From Novakomyces olei (lineage: Eukaryota > Ascomycota > Novakomycetes > Novakomycetales > Novakomycetaceae): a stretch of 64,000 nucleotides of DNA. The position numbers and the translations under genes are program-made. A model generated the notes under the pieces. It was not told the origin of the DNA. It saw only the letters and a program-made list of their open reading frames with translations, and searched no databases. How positions within the stretch are numbered: position 1 is the first letter of the stretch; the number at the start of each line of letters is the position of its first letter. Positions 33,904-44,400 of this stretch are shown piece after piece. Location of the stretch: positions 558,001-622,000 of the forward strand of contig JADEYG010000002.1 in NCBI GenBank assembly GCA_016906335.1, in the 5' to 3' direction.

Positions 33904-35656
33904 TCAAACCGTTTTCCTTCGCTCGAATTCAACGAGAGCCGGTCTCATTGGCATTACCACCATACTCGTGTAGTCCTCGGCGGGAAACTTGTTATTCGGC
34001 AAAGACATCTTGTACCCTCTCACAAACATTGCGGTAATAGTAACGAGCTGCAAGTAAGCAAACTGCTCGCCGATACAGCGATGGCGTCCAGCACCAAAAG
34101 GCAGGTAAGGCGAGGCAGTCCCCTTGGAAACGGCCCCGTATCCATAGTCCACAGTTTCCTCTTTTTCCTCCTTCTGAGTCTCCCATCGCATTGGGTTAAA
34201 CACTTCCGGATGAGTAAAATAATCCGGGTTCTTGGCCGACATTCCGGGAGCAGCCAGTACGTAGTAGCCTTCTGGAATAACGTACTTTGTTCCATCAACG
34301 TGAATAGGCTTTTTAACTTTGCGCAAAATAGAATGCAAAGGCGGATGGAGGCGTAGGGTCTCACGTACAACGTAATTGTGCAGTTTCAGATCCTTCAGTT
34401 GATCATAAACTGGCTCAGGCAAGGATTCACCCAGGACCTGCTTTTGCTCTTGCAAAAGCAGCTCTTGAAACTCTGGATTTTGAGCTAAATGCAAAAGAAT
34501 CCATTGACTAGTAGCGGAACTTGTATGCTGTCCAGCCATCAATAGAGCAATCATATTATTAGCAATTTCTTTGTCTGACAGCGGGGTCCCATCCTTGTAC
34601 GTTTTGTTCATCAGATTCCAAATCATATCTGCCTCTCCGGCACCACGCGAATCAGTGGCACGACGCTTTTTAATAATGTCGAGATACGTGTCCGAAACGA
34701 TACGGTGAGCCCGATCACGTGCTCCGTTTTGGGGCCAAGGAAACCAGGGCAAAATAAAATTTGCTGGAGAAAAACCGCGATCCAGATCGTGGTACAAATC
34801 AGCAAACCCAGAGTTCAATTTATCACGGACTTCCTTGCCTTGCAGGGAGCGTGACGCGGTAAATATTGTAATCTCGGGCATAATTTTGCTCACATCGACA
34901 ACAGCCTTGGCGGGCTTGAAAAGTGAGCTTTTGTTGATATAATCACGGACTTCTCCAATTATCAAGGGCACATAACTGCGAAACGTTTCCGTTGTAAGTC
35001 CAAATTTTATGAATTTTTTATGTTCCATAAGAACAGCGTTAGGTACATCGTAAACGACGCCCTCGCCAAACACCGGTGTCGTTAGAGGGCCGTAAGCGTC
35101 TTCTGCCGACACGTGTGATAATTTGCCGCCTAGCACGAGTTCGTTGCCCTGTGCGTCTAAAGCCACAGTTACACGTTTCCCGAGCAAAACAAAAGTGAAC
35201 ACGTTCCCATACTGCACATTATTTGGTGGTTAGTCAAGGCAGAATCATTGCGTTTGTAAAAACCTACTTTTGCCTTTGCCGTCGTCCAAAACTTGTAAGG
35301 GTTAAGCCCATACGTAACGGCAGATCCTAAGAATGGGACAAGATGAAACACGGTTGGAGGTTTTGATTTGTCTGGCAAAAACTGGGATTAGTATAATGAA
35401 TAAAGCTTCAATTAAACTTGCTGCAATTAGAGAGCAGCAAGTTGCGTATTTCTTTCCGTTCTTTTTCGCCTTCTTATTCCCCTTCTCTTTGCCCTTTCTT
35501 TTTGTCCTTCTCTTTTCTTCTTGCGTCAAGTGTTTGAGGCGAATGCTGCAAACATGTACGTACCAGTTGAGATACAATAAAGCCGATATACAGTGCCAAA
35601 AGAGCCGATGCCATATGAGCAACAGTAAGCTCCGAAACAAAAGACGACGACTCCAT
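33904..35656 (-). CDS. ERG11: Sterol 14-alpha-demethylase (CYP51/ERG11)
   Basis: Exons 35656-35564, 35381-35268 and 35211-33904 give 504 residues. ER-anchored P450 that removes the 14-alpha methyl of lanosterol/eburicol in ergosterol synthesis; target of azoles. An N-terminal membrane anchor (MASALLALYIGFIVSQL) is followed by VFHLVPFLGSAVTYGLNPYK, YGNVFTFVLLGKRVTVAL, the B-C region FGEGVVYDVPN, the I-helix MIALLMAGQHTSSATS, the K-helix ETLRLHPPLHSI and the heme loop FGAGRHRCIGEQ with axial Cys448. The Tyr in GVVYD, a frequent azole-resistance site, is wild type. Intron 1 ends with TACTAATCCCAG. Divergent from ARPC1. Confidence 0.95.
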
Positions 35657-36166
35657 CGTGAGAAGCGTAACGAGCGACTGTAACTCAAAGAATGGATTCG
35701 ACAGAGATTGATGTATAATAAATGTAAAACAAATCACAAAACTTGTGTCCCTGCGCGAATAGCAAACTCGCGATTTCAGCGCGCGTGAAGTATCGTATAT
35801 GTGTACTTAATGTGAATTGTATGGTACGATACTCATATTGCCCGTATTCTAGATTCGTACTACCGAATCTTAAATGAGAATACGTTGTAGGATACAAGTA
35901 AGCTAGCATGCATATTATACGTGCAATATTCTACATACAATATTCTACATTCACCTCTCAATATTCAATATTCTACATACAATATTCTACATACAATCCT
36001 GCATCTACGTACAATACCGAGGACAGCATACAATGATAATATAATAATTTGTACTAATTTCCAATAATAATTTAAAATAATATTTGTACTACATAGCTGA
36101 TTCTGTGAATAGACTATTGCTATACATACCCATTGATCCCACAGTGGACTGAGTAGTCCTGTGGAA
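35657..36166. other. Divergent promoter of CYP51 and ARPC1 with short repeats
   Basis: 510 bp. Contains TCGTATA at 35793-35799 (137 bp before the CYP51 ATG; identical to the yeast Upc2/Ecm22 sterol element core) and an irregular 14-bp repeat, CAATATTCTACATA, at 35924-35996. Confidence 0.4.
35924..35996. repeat. Irregular CAATATTCTACATA repeats
   Basis: Four or so copies of a 14-bp unit, with a 7-bp interruption (CACCTCT), in the CYP51/ARPC1 promoter region. Confidence 0.6.
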
Positions 36167-37616
36167 ATGTCGGCCGCCGCTCTTGTCAAGCAGCTGAATC
36201 TCGGCCCAATTACGGCTTATGCCTTCAATGGAGACCGCACGCAGATTGCAGTATCAAAAAATAGCAATATTGTCGAGATATTCTCCTGTCAAGGCTCTGT
36301 ATGGCACCGAACGGCTACTCTGACGGATGTACGTATTTGCTCCGCTTTTGTGTTTTACCCTTCCCTCTGGATCCACTCGGCTTTGGCTACATTTACGTCT
36401 GCATGGAAAATTAATCTCTGATCTGTGGACCCATTGGACTGCAGAGGCATTCAATTATTCTACTTTTAATCCTGCCCAACTGACCTTTGTTGCCGCTTGA
36501 CTGTTTTTTTAATTAAAATATGTTATTTTCACTATTTATTCGTCTTTTTCTCTATACGTTTCTGGCTTTGCTACTTTCAGTGCTTTTTTTTCTCTTGTTT
36601 TGTTATTTTTTTCGAGCTCTGTAAATCTTTTATTTTTAATCAGCATTCACTAATTTAAGCACGACAAACTCGTCACTTCGATCGATTGGGCTCCCAAGAC
36701 GAACCGTATAGTAACCTGCTCTCAGGACCGCAATGCTTACGTGTTTACCCCCAACGCCGACGGATCTTGGCGCCCTACTCTTGTGCTTTTGCGTATAAAC
36801 CGCAGCGGCACTTATGTCCGATGGTCTCCAAACGAGGACAAGTTTGCTGTTGCCAGTGGAGCCAGACTCGTGTCTGTATGCTTCTTCGAAGAGGATAATG
36901 ATTGGTGGATCTGTAAGCATCTTCGCAGGCCTATAAGATCGACAGTTCTTTCCCTTGATTGGCACCCAAACAATGTGCTTTTGGCCGTTGGCTGTTCCGA
37001 TATGTCAGCGCGTGTTTTTAGTGCCTATATTAAAGAAGTCGATGAAAGACCGCCTCCGTCTGTTTGGGGGGCAAGGCTGCCCTTTAATACTCTCTGTGCG
37101 GAATATCTGACGGATGGTTGGGTTCATGAAGTCAAGTTCTCCCCGGACGGAGACGCATTGGCCTTTGTTAGTCATGATTCGACAATAACTATAGTCTATC
37201 CATCTGCACCGGAACAGCCTCCAGCCGCAATCTACGCTATCAAATTGCCAATTCTGCCTTTTAGAACACTTGTCTGGCTGCAGTCAAACAAGATTTTGGC
37301 TGCAGGCCACAATTGCGAGCCTATTACGTTCACTGGCGATGCTCAGAGCGGCTGGAAAATGGGTCGTTCCCTGGACGATACTGCTTCCAGAGCCTCCTCG
37401 GTAGCTGAAAATCCTGAAAACGAAACTGCCTCTTTCTCGTCGCTGCGCCAAACGTTTCGAAATATGGATCTGCGCGGTACTAGCGACGATTCGAGCTTGC
37501 CAACCGTGCACCAAAACACGATTGTGAGCCTTCGTGTTTACTCTGGAACTCCTGACAAAATATCGCAAGTTTCGAGCGCAGGGACTGATGGTAAACTCGT
37601 TGTGTGGAACGTATAG
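36167..37616 (+). CDS. ARC40: Arp2/3 complex subunit ARPC1 (Arc40)
   Basis: Exons 36167-36328 and 36660-37616 (331-nt intron) give 372 residues. WD40 beta-propeller subunit of the Arp2/3 actin nucleator, working in cortical patches and endocytosis. The start MSAAALVKQLNLGPITAYAF and the splice D|HDKLVTSIDWAPKTN are typical. Further repeats show WSPNEDKFAVASGARLVSVC, VLSLDWHPNNVLLAVGCSD, HEVKFSPDGDALAFVSHDST and a final GTDGKLVVWNV. The Ser/Asp-rich insert before the last blade (about residues 290-340) matches the extended ARPC1 loop that touches Arp2/3 activators. Upstream GTG in frame is not needed as a start. Confident. Confidence 0.93.
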
Positions 37617-38151
37617 GGTGAATTTAATTCGAATTTAGTATCAGTCTGCTCTATGCTATTACGCTAGTTATTATTGTAGACGGTTTGTAAAGTGAAAAGC
37701 AGGTCCAATAGACGCTAAGCTAATCTTAGGATCAGGTTCAGACGTGGAAGTTTAAGATTAGTGCAAGGAGGTGTTCAATTGTTTTATTACCCATGTACCA
37801 CCAGTTTACCTAATCTTGGCTCGAGAATACGATCAAGCAGCCGCAGAGGAATTGCCGATAGTAGAAAACGGGACCGCTAAGACCTTTATAACCTCTGAGT
37901 TTTAGGATCTACCAAGTCTCTAGTTGCCATAAATATATTAGATGGCTAAATCACTGCTACAAGTCGGTCCCTTATTCACTTGAAATTGACATAATAAATA
38001 GCTTTTCGTCTTAATGGGTATTAATTATTATTGTGCGAATTTACTCCTTCACAACTAAATGCAGTCTATCTCTTTCGCTACTTTGAAGAAAAATCGCAGA
38101 AACAAAATCACGTATAGCCAAAAGGAAAAAGGCAAACTTGTTCTATCAGGA
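37617..38151. other. Intergenic, convergent 3' ends
   Basis: 535 bp between the stops of ARPC1 (+) and the CHK2-like gene (-). No gene recognised. Confidence 0.4.
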
Positions 38152-40264
38152 TCAGCTTGCGGCATTTTCAGCCTCTTCTTCACTTTTATCCTCAGTTTGC
38201 TTCTCTTCTGCCTTTTCTTCTCCTTTTGTTGTCCACGGATGATCCAGCACCTGCTTAGCCGTGATTCGTTTATCAACATCGACAATCAGCATCTGCTCTA
38301 TCAATTCCAATGCCTCATTGCTAACATTATCCCACCACGGAGAAGGGAACTCGTACAATCCTTTCTGCTCACATTAGTCTGACCCACGCGATCTAAATTG
38401 AGGGCGAATAAACGATAAACCAAACAAAAAAAATCCTGAAATACCTCAATTTGTTCAACAAACGATGGAGGCTCCATCTCCTTCGAAAACGGCGGATACC
38501 CGCCCAAGCACACGTAAAGAACACAGCCCAGTGACCAAATATCACACTTTGGAGACGAACTGCCACTTTTATCGTGTGTAATTATCTCAGGTGCCGAGTA
38601 AGCTGGAGTGCCACCGCTCAAAGAGGGATTCGAAAGTCCGATTATTCGAGACATTCCAAAATCCATTAGACGGAGATCGAAGGGATCTAATGAAGCAAAG
38701 CATATGTTTTCTGGCTTCAAGTCTCCATGCACTATTTCGCGTTCGTGGAGGTACTGACGATTAGCGAGATGCAAATCAAGAAATGTAAAAAACAAAATTA
38801 CAACTAAAAAACATAAATACAAGCAGACTGTGAATATCAGAAGGCTATATTATAGCAAAAGGTAAATATAAGATGATTCGCGTACCAGCAGGGCAGAACC
38901 CAACTGCCTTATTACAATTCGTGCTTGATCCTCAGTAAGAGTTCGGTTCTCCGCAATGAAATGGAACAGTTCTCCGTGCTCAACGCTTCATGCTTAGTCT
39001 TGGCCAGAGTAAGGTATTGCTTACTATTCCAAAATAATATAGATATGATCTTCAACAAAAACACCTTCGATACATAGAATATGAGGCTGGAGAGAGTAAG
39101 CAGTGTACAATGTCGAAGTGCAAGACTTACATGAGAGACCGACATCAAGATACCGATTTCATTGTGAAGCGCAATTTGCGAATAGTTGTGGAAAGAAGGG
39201 GTTCGGAGCACTTTGATTGCGACCTTGCGTCCCGACTCACGGTCTTTTGCCAGCCAGACATCGGCAAAATGACCTTTCCCTATAAGGTGGGAAAAGTCAT
39301 ACTGCTCTCTCACTGTCGGCTTATGGTGGCCTGTCTTTGGCAAATAGAACCTCCAGCCCACGCGGTCATCTCCTTGGCCTAGCTCTATCTCGTCGCCAGT
39401 ATGGAGAAATTTTGTCTCGTTTATAGAGATAGGAGCGCCTTGCCATGTTAGTTTTGAACAGGGGGGTGTGTGTATATATATATATATTAATATTATATTC
39501 TTTTTTATTTGTTTTCCTTTAAATTCACATTTTCGTAATGAGCCTTCTCGTGTCTTGCGTTTGCTTCCCGATTGCACTTACCTGATACTGAAACTTCATA
39601 GTCGCTACAGATTAGTTATTCAGTCCAGACATGGACAGCGCTTACCAAAGCTTTCGGATGAACACTCCGTACGTGTCTTCGCTACGTCCATAGTTGCACT
39701 GTGCCTTGAAAAGAAGACAGTGCCTTACCGATGAAGAGCATGACACTTTAATGTCGCAGTCACTATAGACCGTTAGAAAATGTTTTAGGAGGTTGGTTGA
39801 TCAGCTGCGTGATTCAGATCCTGCTTTTTGCCTCTTCCACATTGCTTTTGGTCTGGTTTATACAAACAGGTCTTCATCTTTCATCTTTATATCTTTGAGT
39901 TCAGTTTTAAGTTTTTCACTTTTCATTTTCATTTTCGTTTCATTTCATTTTTATTTATTTTTATTTTTCATTTTATTTTTCATTTCTTTACAATGTACCT
40001 TGAACTGCCGACGAGGTACCCCGCAATAATATCACTAGATTCCGAGTCTCGATGCATGCAATACCCGCTCTCGTTATGCCCCTTTCGTGCCTGTTCGCTG
40101 GCACAGTGTTCACATTTTCCGCAAGTTCGCTGTTTCCCAAGTTGAATGACCTCTGAACCGTCAAGCGGTTGCAGGATGCCCCATACCTCTTTGTCTGAGT
40201 TTTGTGCCATCTCGTTCAGTTCATTCAGATCCATTTCTGGCGCCTTTGTTGAAGGACTATTCAT
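38152..40264 (-). CDS. CHK2/Cds1-type FHA-kinase with degenerate FHA and HGD catalytic loop
   Basis: Eight exons (40264-39999, 39762-39646, 39604-39582, 39438-39131, 39086-39025, 38985-38886, 38753-38445, 38364-38152), 465 residues. FHA at about 28-168: [10 protein letters not shown], then a Cys/His insert (C48, C51, C54, H63, C69, H71), then [38 protein letters not shown]. The usual phosphothreonine-contacting Arg after the Gly is Ser87. The Ser/Thr kinase follows: GKGHFADVW, Lys211 in [20 protein letters not shown] (301-303, not HRD), DFG (323-325), GTPAYSAPE. Acidic tail. Length and order match DNA-damage kinases Cds1/CHK2. The kinase retains Lys, Asp and DFG so could be active. Small exons make the FHA model the least sure part. 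Confidence 0.8.
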
Positions 40265-41452
40265 CGCATCCTTGGGAGAGTGTAGAAGCTGGCCTTCAAC
40301 TCGGATTCTAAACGTGCCTTTTTCCTATATTTTCTATTTTATTTATTTTTATTTATTTTTTTTCAAATGGTAGATCGGCGCGTATAATAAATACACTAGC
40401 AGCCGAAGTAGGACATGTCTTATGCTTGCCGTATTATTCAGCACAGCGTTAGCGGTCCAGACCGCGAAATACACACGTCTTCCACGCGGGTTTATGCAAT
40501 TACGACCTGTCAACCCGAGTGAACAAGTAAGTGTGTATGTTGTTTAGTGTATAATATCATCGTCAGGAATAAGAAAGGATACAATGATGTCACCAATGTT
40601 GAGTTTGTGACATGTCACAACACGTGGCGAATGCCGGTTGCGTAGCTGATCATTGCACTGGTGAGATATATCGTTGTCGAGTACTATAGAATCGTATCAT
40701 GCATACTGTAATAATTTCAAGTCCATGGAAAGTGACTATATATTGCGCAATCAGATGCGTATCGCTTAAGCTGAACGCAAAGTAGCGTTCCAGTTTCCAT
40801 TCGGATTTTTTGATCAGATATACACTTGTCTCGCTCTGAACTGTAATTGAAAGCAAGTATGGCCCATCGCACATGCAGTTACTGTGACAACCTCTGTCCG
40901 CGGAATTGAGTCCAGTTATATATTAAATTATTGGTAAATAAAATGAGGGCTAGCACGACCCTGCTTTGCGAGTACGTACAATTAAAATACTCAGCGAGTT
41001 TTCGCGTAATTGTGTGGGCATTGCTTTCAATGCTGCAGCATACTAAAACTCTGGCAATTGGTACAAGGGGAACAAAGCGAGCGGGACTGCACTCTTGCTG
41101 TAGTAAAAATAGCCAGAACTAACCCTAACCCTAATGACAACCCTAGGAGCTGGTTTTTTCAGAGGTTTGCGTATACGGCTCAAACATCTCTAAAACGTTT
41201 AGCTTTAACCATAACCCTAAAACCATCTAGAGTCTGTATGTACTTAAATGTTGACTTCTGTCATAATAATGAACGATATGAGATGCACGATACTTGGATT
41301 ATGGTGCATCAATAATCATTCAAATCCAGCTCGTGGGCCGCGCATTCTAGTGTCACCATGCTGGCTCGAAGGCGTTAGCTTTTGATTGCTTGGACCACGC
41401 AATTGTGCGCTTATATTAAGTCTGGATATATACTCAGCGTGTTTTTAGAATT
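40265..41452. other. Intergenic with CCCTAA boxes upstream of STT4
   Basis: 1188 bp between the divergent CHK2-like (-) and STT4 (+) genes. Contains CCCTAA boxes at 41119-41222 and a short frame at 40422 (MLAVLFSTALAVQTAKY, signal-like, ending at a GTAAGT donor) for which I could not find a convincing second exon, so I do not call it. Confidence 0.4.
41119..41222. promoter_or_regulatory. CCCTAA boxes upstream of STT4
   Basis: CTAACCCTAACCCTAATG from 41119, ACCCTAGG near 41139 and ATAACCCTAAAACC at 41210-41223, 230-335 bp before the STT4 ATG. Telomere-like boxes; a regulatory role is inferred from their repetition at other gene starts in this window. Confidence 0.35.
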
Positions 41453-44400
41453 ATGGTCGCCTTTGATGGGTAGGCAAAAGAGGCTGTTTTCTTTTGATTC
41501 ATTTCTTCATTTTTAAGCTATGGAACGGAGTTTGCTGATATGATTGTGCAGTTTACGGCGCAGGCATCCTCGCCGAGCGGCCTTTGAACGGTTGCTACGG
41601 TTACCGGATGGCATAAATATAATTTTATCCAAGTACTTGGATCTTGATACAAAGACAGCGGAAACTGTGAGTGTTATTGGAATTATTGATCAGCATAAGA
41701 GAGGGGAAAAGACTCAGATGAAACGAACTAACCTTATCACAGACGGAATTGAACTTGGAATGTTTACTGGCAATTGAGGCACATGCAGACGCGCTGGCGG
41801 CGTCTCCATTGGCCGACTCAATACTGCAATCAGAAAGACGTATACTCTTGCAGTCTTTAAGTGCAGATGGACTTGAAGGTAAGGGTGATATGACTAAAAG
41901 AGACGATTGTTTTGATTTGGGCAAAACGAATAGTGCTTCAATGATGAATCGATACAAATGAATACATGTGTTTCGCTTTAATTCGGGTTGCTAATTCGCT
42001 ACTAGAGACGAGTCCTGTAATACAGTTTACGCTAGCCAATACTATTCAGTCTACTTTTGTGAAAATGACCACGCGCAACGAAATGCTGGTCCCGAATTCA
42101 AGCCGCTTTATTTCCTCATTTTTCCGTCATTGTGAGGCTTTATCAAAGTCCGCCTTTGATGGTAAGAACGAACGAGTTGAGCTGGGGTTTCTCGAATGCC
42201 TTAATGGCCTGCTTCAGCGTGATATTGCCTCTAATTTAAGCTTCCTATATGGACCGTATTTGCTTAGCTATATTCGGTCCTTGAACAATATTTTGCGAAA
42301 CATCAACAAGCACGATAGTTTACAAAGCAATGCAGATGGTAATTCGGTAGTTTCCTCGGCTGGTGGTGGCGCCGAAGGCGTCCAAAACGAGGATACAAGG
42401 AGTCTTTTGCTCACTGTTCAGAGCCATATATTAAGCTTTATGAATACCTGTATAGTCACTTTTATAACACAAAAGTCACCACAACAGGATTGGCTTGAAC
42501 TTGTACTGGATCGCAAAGTTGAACTTCACAGTTTCCCTCTTGAAGATTCTGTGCAACTTCAAAGAACGCTCGAATCGTTGCAGCTACATTCGCAGTACGA
42601 TGAAGCCCAGTCTATTATTGTCGCCCTTTTTCTCGGAATTCTTTCGGGCGAACAAACCAAGACACGGAAACTGTTGGATTTCTTTGGGAAACAACTAAAT
42701 CATTTTTTGCAGGGCGAAACAGACGTGATTGAACTTATTCTTAATGGCTTGAGCTTTATAGCTGCCCGATCAATCGAAAACGAGCAACAGGCTATTATCT
42801 TAATCCGCAGAATCATCGATACATCTGTAGCCTCGGACGAAAATAAGGTGAACAGATTAGCTGTGCGTGGTGCTTCATGCTTATGTGATCTTTTTGCAAA
42901 TTATTCGTCTGATTCAATAATGAGTATTATATTTCTGTATTTAAAGAACATTGGACCGAGCAATTTGTTATTAAATGATTCTGAAAGCCTTTTGGAGGAC
43001 TCCATGAATTTGAACGAATCCAAATCAGAAATGGACTCCTCCGAATTAAGATCGGAAAAGCAGCAAAAAATACTAAACTCTCTCGACGTTTTATTGACGA
43101 TTGCTCTCAAACTGGACGACGATAAGATTTACGGGATGATTATCTCTGTTCTTGTGCAAAACACGGGTAAAAGGAACCACGAAATTGAATCTAAGTTCCT
43201 ATATACAATCTCTCAGTTAGCCCCCAGAGCCAATGAAAGTCAACTGTTTGAGCTGATTAAATACCTTGAATCGCAATTTGCCCTTTCGTGGGCAGACAAT
43301 GCTGGTGACACGGAAGTTATGCGTGGACAGCAAGATTGCTACACGACAATTTGCGATTTAATTGAGCCTGATTCGTTCCAAGAGAGCGAAATATTAAACA
43401 GCCTTTTGCGCAATATTATCAGTGTCAATTCCTCGTCTGACGAGGGAGGCATTAGTAGCAACATCCGTCATAACGATCGCCGCAAGCTGCCCCCTGCTAT
43501 GTCATCGGAGAGCAGTATTCTGGATCGTCTTCTTGTCAATTTGATTCCTTTAGGCCAATTGCTCAGTCGAAGGCAGAAGAACGTCTCTTCCGAAAATATT
43601 GACCTGGTAAACTTGTTCCGGAACGCTTGGCTGACGGTTGTTGTTAATGGTGGATTTTTTGGATCGTCTTTTTCGCAGAGAAACGCTGCGACGCTACGTA
43701 AAATTGCTCACAGATGTCCACCGCTGATATTGGAAAATGTTACCAATGACTTTGAGAGTGATCTAGAGCTAAACACGATCCTGCGAAGAAAGCATCATAA
43801 TGAGGAAAAATTAAAAATAATTAGCAAACTTTGTGATACTGTGCCGAGTATTGCACAAAGCACTCGTGGTCTCGGGTACGCTGAAGCAGTTTTCCTCTCT
43901 GCAGTTGCCCTTGTTGAAAACTGCCGGGCTCAAGAGTTTCAGTGCCAGGGCATTCTGGTTTATTTCCAGCAGCTGAGTATCCGATCAAGTAGAATGGCAG
44001 AGCCTCTTTCTGCTCTAGCTCTTTATAATGCGGCCACGTTTGCTAATGTTGTACGCAGCCAGGACAGTTTTGAGAGGAACCGTGATCGAATTCTGAGCAA
44101 TTTGAGCAGTCTCGTAACGTTTTGTGCAAACAGGGTGGAAAGGGTTAATCAATTGGCTGTAGAAATGGTTGATTCAATGGTGCAGATAACGCCTTCGCTT
44201 CTTTGCTCTACAACTACTGCTTTCACATTACTTGAGTGTTTGAATTTGCTATGGAGAGCTGCCCGAGAACGGGAAACTAACCAGTTTTCCCCATCGTCGA
44301 CTTTTTCCAGTGACAGAATGGAGCTGGAGATATCCGTACCCAGCATCTTTGACCGCAGGGATTCCATGCTGATTTCGATGTATAAGAATTCAAGAGATTG

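Noticed and set aside
39439-39581. Coding through [14 protein letters not shown] in the CHK2-like gene
   Set aside because: The same phase is obtained by treating this AT-repeat stretch as an intron ending CTAACATGGCAAG, which gives a better FHA fit ([13 protein letters not shown]).
40422-40528. Signal-peptide-like frame MLAVLFSTALAVQ ending at GTAAGT
   Set aside because: No downstream exon keeps the frame open; too short to support alone.
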